From CAZWDO01 sp964632485 [NCBI: uncultured bacterium] (GTDB taxonomy: Bacteria; JAGOEH01), in the NCBI GenBank assembly GCA_964632485.1, contig CAZWDO010000008.1, forward strand, positions 134,139 through 148,305: a stretch of 14,167 bases of DNA, written 5' to 3'. A program made the translations under genes and the position numbers. The notes beneath the pieces are model-generated. The model was given only the letters and a program-made list of their open reading frames with translations. It was not told the DNA's origin and did not search any database. The number at the start of each line of letters is the position of its first letter. The first letter of the stretch is position 1. Below are positions 1-8,052 of the stretch, piece after piece.

Positions 1-157
1 GATTGGGTCCGACTGCCTGGATCAGATTATCCCTAATAAGGATATCAACGTTTTCCAATATGTCTAATTTTTGTATTGCGTTTCCGCGTAATGGAAACGG
101 CGCCGGAGGCGTGAGCGCCCGACGGATATCCTTGATCAAAATTTCGTTGGGGCTCAA
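1..157 (-). CDS. hutI: Imidazolonepropionase, N-terminal fragment (runs off the left edge)
   Basis: The minus strand stays open from directly after the hutU stop to the window edge, giving 52 codons. The translation includes the stretch NVDILIRDNLIQAVGPN. This matches the N-terminal beta-sandwich of imidazolonepropionase and other amidohydrolase-fold enzymes, where a 'DILI.dg.I..vG' strand precedes the metal-binding barrel. HutI hydrolyses 4-imidazolone-5-propanoate to N-formimino-glutamate, the step after urocanase, so the neighbour supports the call. The catalytic domain lies outside the window. The start is uncertain. A TTG at 155-157 follows the hutU stop with no gap and in the same frame, and another TTG 18 nt further in (137-139) would also leave the recognisable part intact. 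I see no strong Shine-Dalgarno for either, so translation may be coupled to hutU. Confidence 0.75.
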   Translation of the reverse strand, partial: MSPNEILIKDIRRALTPPAPFPLRGNAIQKLDILENVDILIRDNLIQAVGPN

Positions 158-1846
158 TTACGGAATCCGATTGATTTGAATCTGATGGTTGTTTACAGTT
201 TCCAGCGCTTCAGGGTATCCGGCATCGAAATGTCGGGCCACACCAATTCCTGGATCAGTTGTTAAAACGCGCTCCAGTCGGCGAGCTTTTTGTTCCGTGC
301 CGTCGGCGACGATCACCATGCCGGCATGGGAAGAGTACCCGATACCGACTCCGCCGCCGTTGTGGAAACTGACCCAACTGGCGCCATTAACTGAATTAAG
401 AGCGAAGTTAAGTAACGGCCAGTCGGCGACGGCGTCACTTCCATCCAGCATCGCTTCGGTTTCGCGGTTGGGTGATGCGACTGAACCGGTATCCAGGTGA
501 TCCCGTCCGATGACGATTGGCGCCTGAATTTCTCCGTTGGCAATTAATTTATTCATTTCCAGAGCAAAACGAGCCCGTTCGCCATATCCCAACCAGCAAA
601 CCCGATTGGGTAGTCCCAACTGGGGAACCATTTTTTGCGCTTTTAGTATCCATCGCCGTAAGGGTAGGTTTTCCGGAAACATTTCCAGCGCCAATTGATC
701 GAGCCGCTGAATATCCTTAATATCCCCCGATAAGGCTGCCCAGCGAAATGGACCGCGGCCCTGGCAAAACAGTGGGCGTATATACGCTGGAACGAACCCC
801 GGATAGAGGTATTGACCTTGAGTATCGCGTACGGCCAGTCCTCCGATTTCCGCTTGCGCCCGTAAGTTGTTGCCATAGTCAAAACAGATGGACCCTTGCT
901 TCTGAAAATCCAGAACAGCCTGAGTGTGCGCTACCATGGCGCTATATGAACGACGGCGGTATTCATCGGGATTTTTTTCAAGTAACCGCAGATTGTCTTC
1001 CAAATCTCCGGTAGGTATATAGGCTTTCCAGTCGTGAGCGGAAGTTTGATCGGTAACGATATCAGGAATAAATCCGGTTTTTATAAGATAGGGATGGATT
1101 TGCGCGGCATTTCCAACTAATCCGATTGATAGGGGTTTTTTGAGTTTTCTATATTCTTCAACCCATTTCAAGGCTTCTTCGACCTTATCGGTCATTCGAT
1201 CGCAATATCCTTCGTTGACTTTACGGGCAACACGGTCCGGCCGGACTTCCACATTAAGAATGATCGCATCGTTCATGGTGGCGGCCAGAGGCTGGGCGCC
1301 CGACATTCCTCCCAGACCGGCGGTCAAAATTACTTTCCCGGCCAAAGAATCTACCCCCCATTCTTTTTGGCCCAGAGCGGCGAAGGTTTCATAAGTACCC
1401 TGAAGTATCCCTTGGGTGCCGATATATATCCAACTGCCGGCGGTCATTTGCCCGTACATCATCAGTCCGGCCCTGTCCAACTGGTCAAAATGATCCTGGT
1501 TCGACCAATGGGGCACTAGATTGGAATTCGCGATAATCACTCGTGGAGCTTCGGGATGGGAGGGAGCAATATAAACGGGTTTGCCGGACTGGACGCATAA
1601 GGTATGACGATCGTCCAGTTTTTTCAAAATTTCAACAATTTGATGATATGCTTGCCAATTTCGGGCCGCGCGGCCAGAACCCCCGTAAACAATCAGGTTT
1701 TGCCAATCAATAGCCACATCCGGGTCTAAGTTATTCATCAGCATCCTCAATGCCCCTTCAGCATCCCAGTTGGGACAACGGCGCTGGTTTCCCCTCGGCG
1801 CGCGTATCGGGGCTGTGGGACGAAATTCTTCGAACATGGGTCTCAT
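158..1846 (-). CDS. hutU: Urocanate hydratase (urocanase)
   Basis: A complete 562-residue cytoplasmic enzyme of the histidine utilisation pathway. It uses tightly bound NAD+ as an electrophile to convert urocanate to 4-imidazolone-5-propanoate. The length is close to the family norm (about 550-560). Visible family blocks are [12 protein letters not shown] (53-64), the glycine-rich [12 protein letters not shown] (177-188), DQTSAHD (266-272), [18 protein letters not shown] (358-375) and the urocanase signature [15 protein letters not shown] (410-424). Cys417 in that signature corresponds by motif to the conserved cysteine of the family. The usual Ala/Ser before Arg is Asn here. The ATG at 1846 has an excellent ribosome binding site, AAAGGAGG, a few bases upstream. 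hutI follows with no gap, so the two are surely co-transcribed. Base composition is richer in G+C than in the central operon. No frameshift is seen. Confidence 0.97.
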   Translation of the reverse strand: MRPMFEEFRPTAPIRAPRGNQRRCPNWDAEGALRMLMNNLDPDVAIDWQNLIVYGGSGRAARNWQAYHQIVEILKKLDDRHTLCVQSGKPVYIAPSHPEAPRVIIANSNLVPHWSNQDHFDQLDRAGLMMYGQMTAGSWIYIGTQGILQGTYETFAALGQKEWGVDSLAGKVILTAGLGGMSGAQPLAATMNDAIILNVEVRPDRVARKVNEGYCDRMTDKVEEALKWVEEYRKLKKPLSIGLVGNAAQIHPYLIKTGFIPDIVTDQTSAHDWKAYIPTGDLEDNLRLLEKNPDEYRRRSYSAMVAHTQAVLDFQKQGSICFDYGNNLRAQAEIGGLAVRDTQGQYLYPGFVPAYIRPLFCQGRGPFRWAALSGDIKDIQRLDQLALEMFPENLPLRRWILKAQKMVPQLGLPNRVCWLGYGERARFALEMNKLIANGEIQAPIVIGRDHLDTGSVASPNRETEAMLDGSDAVADWPLLNFALNSVNGASWVSFHNGGGVGIGYSSHAGMVIVADGTEQKARRLERVLTTDPGIGVARHFDAGYPEALETVNNHQIQINRIP

Positions 1847-1897
1847 TCCATCCTCCTTTTAATAATAATTCCCGCTAGAAATTGTGTTCACCCATCA

Positions 1898-3997
1898 TCA
1901 AGCCGAGGGTGATTCGCAAACCCTGACCTGGTTGCGGCCATTACGTTTTGCCTGGTAAAGGGCATCATCAGCGCAGCGGATGAAAGTATCCATTGTATCC
2001 GCCCGGGACCCAAGCAAATCGGAAATCCCCATACTGAAAGTAATTTTTAAATTGTGGGAATGATATTTAAATGTTTGGTTTTCGATAATTGAGCGGATTT
2101 TTTCGGCGACAATGAGCCCCTGCACTAAATCGGTATCAGGGAGTATGATCATAAATTCTTCCCCGCCATACCGGCCGAAAACATCCTCATTGCGCAAATG
2201 CTCGCGGATTAGTTTTGAGCTTTGGTGAAGAACCAGATCACCGGCCAGGTGTCCATATTTATCGTTGAGGGTTTTAAAATGATCGATATCCAGCATCATG
2301 CAGATAAGGTTTAATTGGTGTCGCTGAGCGCGGCTAAATTCCCGCATGAGGACGGTAAAAAGAAAACTTCGGTTATAAACCTGGGTCAGTTCATCCGTAA
2401 TGCTGTTAATATATAGAATTTGATTTTTTTCTTCCAATTTTTGATTTACTTCCTCAAGAGTCAAGTTTTGTTGGCTAATTTTTATCTGTTTCTCCTCAAT
2501 TTCCTTATTTTTAAACGTTAATTCAGAGTTAACGCTTTTTAATCGGCGTCTGCTTTTCAGAATAATAACTGCCAGAACAGCAAATCCCAGCAACATAAAC
2601 AAAGTGGTTACGATGAGCATCTGCTGGCGTTGCACGACTTGATATTGAATATCCAGATTTTTTTTTAGAAGTAAGTTTTCCTGCTCTTTTTTTTCAACGT
2701 CATAGCGAAATTTCAAACCTGCTATTTTTTGCTCTAAATCGACATTAGTGATACTGTCCTGGAGTTCAACATGTTGTATATAATACATGTAAGCATTTTT
2801 AAAATCGCCTTGAGCGCTGGCTAATTCAGCGTATGTTTTATAAATATCTCGCATATAGATGCGAAAATTATTTCCCACGGCCAGTTTTTTAGCAGCTTCC
2901 AGATAATGCTGGGCGATGATGTAGCTGCCGGAAGCGATATGACACCGCGCCAGATCGATATTTGTTGAGCAAAGTCCCAATTGATCGCCGATGGTTTCCT
3001 TGGTTTTAATCGATCGTTCCAGATAAAAAATAGCCTCCGGGTATTTTTTTTGTTTTAAATTGATACGGCCGATAACACTCAACGCATCGGCTACCCCCGT
3101 TTTTATATTGCCCTGTTCACTCTCTTCAAGGCAGCGCTCGCTGTAAAACAAGGCGCTGTCTATATTATTCGCATTGAGATGAATCGTGTTAATCACAGAT
3201 AAAACCATGACCACACCCACCCTTATGCCATCAATTTCAGCCATTTTTTCATAAATACCTAATGAGATGTTCGCTTGGATTAAGGCTTCCTCATAACGTT
3301 CCATGGTATTATAGTATTTAGCCAGATTGAAAGCGGTCCATGCGTATCCTTCTTCGTAATCAATTGCTTTGAAAATTTCAGATGCTTCAATCAGCGCTTC
3401 CAACGCCCGTTCATGATCTCCCAACAAGCGGAGAATATTACTGATACTATTTAAAGCGGACCCAACGGTTTTTTTGTTGTCAACTTTTTTAGAAAGATTA
3501 AGGGCTTTTTGATATTCCTTGTACGCTAATGGATATTGCATAGAATATTGATAAGCCTGGCCGATGCGGTTGTGGATAATTCCCTGATAGAGAACATCAT
3601 CGTTTGCTTCAAAAATCTCTAACGCTATATTAAAATAAACTAAAGCCGAATCATACGCCCGAATATTGAGAAACGCATACCCATACAAATAAGTCAGTTG
3701 AGCGAAACATGAATCGCTTTTATTTGCCTCAGGCATAGCCAGCCCCATCCGTGCATAATGGATAGCCGAATCCGGCAGCCGCAGGCTCAAGGAATCAGTT
3801 AACTCGCATATAAAGCGTAGTTTAGCAACCCCGTTTGCCTGGTTAATTTGTGCGCGCAATGAATCAATGAAAGGTTGGGCGTGAAGTGTCGGGGCAACGA
3901 CGAGCGTATAGGCAATATAAATGATTATGCCCCCAATGAATATCGATTTATAGCAGGTTTTAATGCGCGCAATACGGCATAAAAAAATATGACTCAT
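1898..3997 (-). CDS. Membrane-anchored TPR-repeat diguanylate cyclase (GGDEF)
   Basis: A 699-residue sensor-type protein. A hydrophobic N-terminal segment (about 18-36) acts as a signal or anchor. Tetratricopeptide-like helical repeats fill about 65-410, with typical 'G.a....Y..Al..y..Al.i' patterns at about 105-130, 145-170, 185-210, 225-250 and 305-330. A second membrane helix (about 461-481) is followed by a coiled coil (about 485-528) and a GGDEF domain (about 530-695). The cyclase domain keeps DELTQVYNR (535-543), DIDHFKTLNDKYGH (570-583) and GGEEF (611-615). An RNED inhibitory-site motif sits at 602-605, with its Arg nine residues before the GGEEF as in PleD-type enzymes. It is therefore predicted to make c-di-GMP under product feedback, with the TPR region probably outside the inner membrane as the sensing part. 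An AAGGAG sequence a few bases before the ATG supports the start. The ligand is unknown, and its position next to hutU does not prove a link. Confidence 0.93.
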   Translation of the reverse strand: MSHIFLCRIARIKTCYKSIFIGGIIIYIAYTLVVAPTLHAQPFIDSLRAQINQANGVAKLRFICELTDSLSLRLPDSAIHYARMGLAMPEANKSDSCFAQLTYLYGYAFLNIRAYDSALVYFNIALEIFEANDDVLYQGIIHNRIGQAYQYSMQYPLAYKEYQKALNLSKKVDNKKTVGSALNSISNILRLLGDHERALEALIEASEIFKAIDYEEGYAWTAFNLAKYYNTMERYEEALIQANISLGIYEKMAEIDGIRVGVVMVLSVINTIHLNANNIDSALFYSERCLEESEQGNIKTGVADALSVIGRINLKQKKYPEAIFYLERSIKTKETIGDQLGLCSTNIDLARCHIASGSYIIAQHYLEAAKKLAVGNNFRIYMRDIYKTYAELASAQGDFKNAYMYYIQHVELQDSITNVDLEQKIAGLKFRYDVEKKEQENLLLKKNLDIQYQVVQRQQMLIVTTLFMLLGFAVLAVIILKSRRRLKSVNSELTFKNKEIEEKQIKISQQNLTLEEVNQKLEEKNQILYINSITDELTQVYNRSFLFTVLMREFSRAQRHQLNLICMMLDIDHFKTLNDKYGHLAGDLVLHQSSKLIREHLRNEDVFGRYGGEEFMIILPDTDLVQGLIVAEKIRSIIENQTFKYHSHNLKITFSMGISDLLGSRADTMDTFIRCADDALYQAKRNGRNQVRVCESPSA

Positions 3998-4353
3998 GAA
4001 TCTCCTTGTAGTTGAATATTTAACGCTGTTGATAGGGTTAATCGGTTTTTTATCCGCTTTGTTTGATTGTTTTATTTTTGTTTTCGTGGGATCGGACTGA
4101 TTGTCGCTTTTATGACTGATGGATGCTTCGGTTGCCTTTCATTCCATTGCTGGGAATCTGGAACGATAATCATACACGGTAGCGTTAACTTTACTGTATA
4201 TCACGGATATAGTCCCTGAGGAATTTTCCGGGGGCATTCCAAAATTGATAATACTTCTGGTATCCATAATTCTATAGTAATGATTACTGAGTAAAAAATC
4301 AAGAAAAATTTGAAAATAAAAATTTTAATGCCGATTGTTATTTTGATAGCATA
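3998..4353. other. 356-bp intergenic region ahead of the GGDEF gene
   Basis: No convincing gene, terminator or known riboswitch is visible here. It contains the candidate minus-strand promoter at 4274-4302 and a 13-bp palindrome at 4276-4288. It also holds a 42-codon minus-strand open frame beginning ATG at 4265-4267 and ending TGA at 4139-4141. That frame is in phase with the GGDEF gene, and no stop lies between its TGA and the ATG at 3997. I found no ribosome binding site for it. I checked by eye for the conserved GEMM (c-di-GMP) riboswitch core and did not find it. The part next to 4354 is A+T-rich without a GC-rich hairpin, so the end of the preceding operon is not marked by an obvious intrinsic terminator. 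Confidence 0.5.
4274..4302 (-). promoter_or_regulatory. Candidate promoter with overlapping palindrome, toward the GGDEF gene
   Basis: On the minus strand TTGATT (4297-4302) is followed after exactly 17 nt by TACTAT (4274-4279), a good fit to a sigma70-type promoter. A perfect 6-bp-arm palindrome, AGTAATGATTACT (4276-4288), overlaps the -10 and the spacer, where an operator would be expected. Transcription would begin roughly 270 nt before the GGDEF start codon. In A+T-rich DNA such matches arise by chance, so confidence is low. Confidence 0.3.
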
Positions 4354-5304
4354 TTATTGGATTAATCCGTTGGATAGTAGATTTTTTATCAATAAAAATG
4401 CTTTGCTTTTTTCCTGGGCACTGGTATTAAGAAAAACTTGATTGGTTAAATCCTTCAACAAACCTGTTTTTTTTAAGCATTGATTAAATAAATCCGGATA
4501 TAGAAAGTAAAAATGGAACTCCCTGTTCATTCGGTCTTTATTCATATGAAAATAGTGAACCCCCGCAATTTTTTCTTTTACTTTCCTTTTAGTATATAAA
4601 ATTTTGTTTTCGGCTATTGCATCAGACAACACGCAATTCCATTTATAGGCATCAGCCTGATCGGTTGATTCATTATATAAATAATTCATTGCGAATTGAT
4701 CGCTTCCCCATTCCTGATCGGAAATAAAACCGGATTGAACTAATTTTTGAAATTGGTAGAGTTTGTTTAGAAAAGATAAAGCATTGCCGCCCATGAATCC
4801 ACCGTTTATATGCCCTCCGAATTGATCCAAAAGAAAATCATATTTTTTCATCATTATCGTCCATTCAGTAGGGTATTGTTTAATTTTGCCTCTCAACGGC
4901 CGATTTCGGCTAATTTCAGTAGAGTAAACGCAACCGTGACAATGCTCGATTTTTTGGAAAAGATGTTGAATATCATCTTGAAACCAGATATCCGCATCAA
5001 AATGAACAAATGTAGTATCCGTTGGATATTCCTCGATTATAGGTATCACATCGAGCAATCTTCGATTGACAATCAGTTTCTCTTTATATCCGTTGGGAAG
5101 AACGCGGCGGATGAATCTAATGTTCAGCGATTCTAAAGCCCTTTTAATCGGATGATCGATTCCATAGTCCAGAATGAATATTTCATTTTGATAATGGCCC
5201 AAGGTACGTAAACTGATTGCCCATTCCAATAAATAAATACCAGAATAGTAGCTTGCGCTGGTAAAAATGACCTGCTTATTAGTCAAATAAGGGCCCATTC
5301 GCAT
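4354..5304 (-). CDS. GT-A fold glycosyltransferase, last gene of the radical SAM operon
   Basis: A predicted cytoplasmic nucleotide-sugar transferase of about 316 residues. A Rossmann-like start (KQVIFTSASYYSGIYLLEWA) is followed by FVHFDADIWFQDD with a DxD metal/nucleotide-sugar motif (about residue 104 from this start). Then come INGGFMGG (about 166-173), WGSDQFAMNYL (about 199-209) and GVHYFH (about 248-253). This order resembles GT8-like and related nucleotide-diphospho-sugar transferases, but the exact family and sugar cannot be told. I prefer the ATG at 5304. An ATG at 5298 and a TTG at 5313 are alternatives, and none has a clear Shine-Dalgarno. All three lie inside the end of the upstream radical SAM gene, so translation is probably coupled. 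Being in the operon, it could glycosylate the modified Cys-rich protein, but a glycan gene that happens to be nearby cannot be excluded. Base composition is strongly A+T-rich. Confidence 0.75.
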   Translation of the reverse strand: MRMGPYLTNKQVIFTSASYYSGIYLLEWAISLRTLGHYQNEIFILDYGIDHPIKRALESLNIRFIRRVLPNGYKEKLIVNRRLLDVIPIIEEYPTDTTFVHFDADIWFQDDIQHLFQKIEHCHGCVYSTEISRNRPLRGKIKQYPTEWTIMMKKYDFLLDQFGGHINGGFMGGNALSFLNKLYQFQKLVQSGFISDQEWGSDQFAMNYLYNESTDQADAYKWNCVLSDAIAENKILYTKRKVKEKIAGVHYFHMNKDRMNREFHFYFLYPDLFNQCLKKTGLLKDLTNQVFLNTSAQEKSKAFLLIKNLLSNGLIQ

Positions 5305-6089
5305 CGTTTGCAAATATAGTAAAATTCGGATTTAATTTTACCAGTTGTTTTTAATAGCATTTCCCGATAGGTAGGTGAATTAAATATATTATTAAGTGTT
5401 TGCTCGCAAATATTACCAATAATTACTTCCTTTTTCCAATCCATGCAACAAATAATCATGTCTCCGTTAATATGGAAATTAATCCATTCGTTGTTTCTTT
5501 TCCGTTTACAACCCCGAATTGTATGATGGTAGATGGTATTGGTATAAAAACCTGCCCTTGATGAATATTCAAAGAGGGTCCATTCCCCATTCTTTTTTTT
5601 CCATGAGGGAGAAACCTTAACAACCAAATTAGAATTAAGTTTAATATACGTAATGGATTGAATCATATATTGATAATCTTCCGGGGAGATATTGGATTGA
5701 GTAATATAATTGTATGAATTGCTGTCATAACCATAAAGTGAAATATATATCTGAGTGAAATTGGATGCAATTATATCTGGGGCATATTTTGGAACAAGAA
5801 GGCCATTGGTTGAGAAAATTGTATATGCATGGGGGAGTATTTTTTTGACATATTGAACGCGTTCAAATAATAATGGATCTAATAATGGTTCATTTTGAAA
5901 ATATAAATGAATATTTAGATTAGGAGTAATTATTTCATTATCAATTTCTTTTTTTAATTCATGGATGATTCTTTTAAACAATTTCATATCCATGATTTTC
6001 CCGGAATGGGAAATACTCTTATAGGGGCACATACGACAAGCTGCATTGCATGCGTCGATAGTTTGAATCTGGACAAAACAAATTTTCAT
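5283..6089 (-). CDS. Radical SAM/SPASM protein (third maturase-like enzyme)
   Basis: A 268-residue iron-sulfur enzyme, the shortest and most divergent of the three. The cluster motif CNAACRMC (Cys14, 18, 21) binds the [4Fe-4S] cluster that cleaves S-adenosylmethionine. The usual GGE region is FQNEPLLDP (64-72), with ISTNG-like FSTNG at 92-96. The C-terminal SPASM-type region has Cys194, the pair Cys214-Cys215 in ICCMDW, and CKRC at 260-263, as expected for an auxiliary cluster. The protein starts almost directly at the barrel (MKICFVQIQT...), lacking the roughly 20-residue N-terminal extension of its two neighbours. It lies 28 nt after the previous gene, with a weak GGAA before its ATG, and overlaps the glycosyltransferase gene. 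The substrate is not identifiable from sequence. From position, the CxxG-repeat protein is the likely target. Confidence 0.88.
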   Translation of the reverse strand: MKICFVQIQTIDACNAACRMCPYKSISHSGKIMDMKLFKRIIHELKKEIDNEIITPNLNIHLYFQNEPLLDPLLFERVQYVKKILPHAYTIFSTNGLLVPKYAPDIIASNFTQIYISLYGYDSNSYNYITQSNISPEDYQYMIQSITYIKLNSNLVVKVSPSWKKKNGEWTLFEYSSRAGFYTNTIYHHTIRGCKRKRNNEWINFHINGDMIICCMDWKKEVIIGNICEQTLNNIFNSPTYREMLLKTTGKIKSEFYYICKRCEWALI

Positions 6090-6117
6090 TCAGTTCCGGC
6101 CTGAAATCCATATCACG

Positions 6118-7023
6118 CTATTTTACCCAGTCGCAATGATGGCAAATATTGTAATTTTTATAATCCAATCGCATAAATTCTTTGCGTATATCCTTAAAAG
6201 AGGAGTTGTTCCAGATATCCTTAATTGATTGGGTGTTTGTGTCGCCTAATATTATATCGCCGTTGAAATCCATGCAGCAGGGAACGACTTCTCCAGTATA
6301 TAGAACGACCATGGTGTTCCATGGGAATTCACATGTGAATTTCTTTTCACCCGCTATATTGAATTCTTTACCGCGTCCATAATTATGTAATTGAGTAATG
6401 TTCAATTTATCATTCCAAACTGGATTGATTTGAGATTTGAAAAGATGGACAAATTGTTGTATCTGGCGGTTATTCGTTTCCATTGGGATATACTGAATGA
6501 CGATACTGGGTTTGGTTTTATTCAATTTTCTTCTGACATTGAAAAAATTGAGCGTATTGGATAAGGTTTGCTCGAAATCTAAACCTCGCATGGTATTATT
6601 ATATGTTGGAGCATCTGTACCGTAGAAGCTGATTTTTATCCGGTCCAGTCCATTTTGGATTAATGTATGCGCCAATGAATCGTTTAATAACGACCCATTG
6701 GTTACTATATAGGTGAATTTGATTTTATAATCTTTGGCAAATTTGATTTTTGCAGGCAGATCCGGGTCTATAAGCGGTTCGCCATAATTATGCAGATGAA
6801 TTCGATTCACTTGTGAGTATCGCGAAATTTCCCGAATCAGTTTTTCAAAGAGAAGGAAATCCATGATACCAGTAGGTCGCGTCATTTTATCCCGTGGACA
6901 CATCACACAATGGGCGTTGCATAGATTAGTGTTTTCTATCCAAACTTGATTGGGGAATTCTGATTTTTTGAGTCGTTGGAGTCTGACTACGCTTTCCATA
7001 CATATGGAGGAAAATCGATCCAT
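6118..7023 (-). CDS. Radical SAM/SPASM protein (second maturase-like enzyme)
   Basis: A complete 301-residue radical SAM enzyme. The [4Fe-4S] motif is CNAHCVMC (Cys35, 39, 42), followed by PRDKMTRPTGIM. HNYGEPLID (78-86) is the SAM-binding GGE-type strand, VTNGSLL (107-113) the next strand and ISFYGT (131-136) a further one. The SPASM region has Cys231, Cys249-Cys250 (VPCCMDF) and CHHC (294-297), with the family-like 'iLGD...si.diW' block at 258-271. It is clearly paralogous to the gene upstream: both share NTNLCNA, TMRGLD and LHNYG.G at equivalent places, suggesting tandem duplication and then specialisation. AAGGAA lies a few bases before the ATG, only 14 nt after the previous gene's stop. 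Short SPASM proteins also occur in surface-glycan loci. The adjacent Cys-rich leader-bearing gene makes peptide modification the better guess. Confidence 0.9.
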   Translation of the reverse strand: MDRFSSICMESVVRLQRLKKSEFPNQVWIENTNLCNAHCVMCPRDKMTRPTGIMDFLLFEKLIREISRYSQVNRIHLHNYGEPLIDPDLPAKIKFAKDYKIKFTYIVTNGSLLNDSLAHTLIQNGLDRIKISFYGTDAPTYNNTMRGLDFEQTLSNTLNFFNVRRKLNKTKPSIVIQYIPMETNNRQIQQFVHLFKSQINPVWNDKLNITQLHNYGRGKEFNIAGEKKFTCEFPWNTMVVLYTGEVVPCCMDFNGDIILGDTNTQSIKDIWNNSSFKDIRKEFMRLDYKNYNICHHCDWVK

Positions 7024-7037
7024 AACGCTTCCTTAGG

Positions 7038-7949
7038 TCAATAAATCTCTTCACATTGCAGGCAAACCGGATAGGTTTGATATTGGATTGCCATAAAATC
7101 ATGTCGTATTTGATTCATCCGTTCACCCTTCCATATATTTTCGATTGTATCGTCATGCAAATTTCCAATAATCTGCTCCCCATTGAAATCCTTGCAACAC
7201 GTCGAGACTCGCCCATCTTGTAAAATCATCAGAGTCCACCAGGGCCGTTCACAGGTAGAGTAAATTTTTTTTAAAGAAATGTAATCTCTACCGCCACCGT
7301 AATTGTGTAATCTACCAAAATTAAAACTGTCGCCCAAAGCCGGAGTAATCAACGAGGAAAACTGATGATAGAATTTTTTGACTGAATCCTGCTTTTCTAA
7401 GATGGGAATATAGCGCAGGGTAATTGATGGTTTATGCATTCCGATTTGCTTTCTAAACCAAAACAGATTAAAGATATTATTTAAAGTTGAATGGTAATCC
7501 AATCCGCGCATTGTTTTTTCATAGGTATTCTGACGTGTCCCATAAAAGCTGATGATAATTTTATCAATACCGGCACTTAATATCGATTGGGTTAACTCCG
7601 GAGTCAATAATGAAGCATTTGTCCAAAATAAGACACACGAGATTTTTAATTTTTTTGCGATTTGAATACGTAGTGGGAATTCTTTATCGATCAGTGGTTC
7701 GCCATATCCCTGAAGATGTACCGATTGAATCGGATGCTGAGCAATTTCTTTAATTATTTTTTCAAATAAATTGATCGACATGATCCCGCTAGGGCGTGTC
7801 ATCTTTTCCCGCGGGCATATTATGCAAGCGGCATTGCACAAATTGGTGTTTTCGATACGCACTTCTTGCGGGAAATTGCCGACTTTCAGCTTTCTTAACT
7901 GTAAAACACTTTGAAGGGTTTTTGTTTCGAATTCTATTTTATTATTCAT
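7038..7949 (-). CDS. Radical SAM/SPASM protein (first maturase-like enzyme)
   Basis: A complete 303-residue radical SAM enzyme. CNAACIIC (Cys38, 42, 45) carries the SAM-cleaving cluster. GYGEPLID (81-88), WTNASLL (109-115) and IISFYGT (132-138) are the following barrel strands. The SPASM module shows Cys233 (STCERPWWTL), Cys251-Cys252 (STCCKDF), IGNLHDDTIENIW (261-273) and CLQC (296-299), consistent with one auxiliary [4Fe-4S] cluster. An N-terminal helix of about 25 residues precedes the barrel, as in its downstream paralogue. The gene lies 103 nt after the kinase-like gene, the widest gap in the operon. The nearest Shine-Dalgarno (GAGGA) is unusually far from the ATG, about 13 nt, and sits partly in a hairpin, so expression may be tuned. 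The substrate is inferred, not shown, to be the CxxG protein. Confidence 0.9.
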   Translation of the reverse strand: MNNKIEFETKTLQSVLQLRKLKVGNFPQEVRIENTNLCNAACIICPREKMTRPSGIMSINLFEKIIKEIAQHPIQSVHLQGYGEPLIDKEFPLRIQIAKKLKISCVLFWTNASLLTPELTQSILSAGIDKIIISFYGTRQNTYEKTMRGLDYHSTLNNIFNLFWFRKQIGMHKPSITLRYIPILEKQDSVKKFYHQFSSLITPALGDSFNFGRLHNYGGGRDYISLKKIYSTCERPWWTLMILQDGRVSTCCKDFNGEQIIGNLHDDTIENIWKGERMNQIRHDFMAIQYQTYPVCLQCEEIY

Positions 7950-7964
7950 TAACTGATAGTTGTC

Positions 7965-7985
7965 CTCAATAATGATTTGATTGAG
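7965..7985 (-). promoter_or_regulatory. Small hairpin covering the ribosome binding site of the first radical SAM gene
   Basis: On the minus strand CTCAAT (7980-7985) and ATTGAG (7965-7970) pair perfectly around a 9-nt loop. The second arm includes the first bases of GAGGA, the only Shine-Dalgarno-like sequence before the ATG at 7949. Folding would reduce access of ribosomes and lower maturase output relative to the genes before it. The stem is short and the idea untested. Confidence 0.22.
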
Positions 7986-8052
7986 AATCGTATGAAAATG
8001 TAAGTAAAATATTAAACTGTGAGAACTCCAGTATATATTCTTCCCAACAAGA

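Noticed and set aside
3998-4267. c-di-GMP (GEMM) riboswitch in the leader of the GGDEF gene
   Set aside because: The leader length was suggestive, but the conserved core and tetraloop-receptor elements were not found on reading the minus strand.
3998-4267. UGA read as an amino acid, extending the GGDEF protein by 90 residues
   Set aside because: TGA ends other genes here (for example the Cys-rich gene and a radical SAM gene), and the ATG at 3997 has its own strong AAGGAG.
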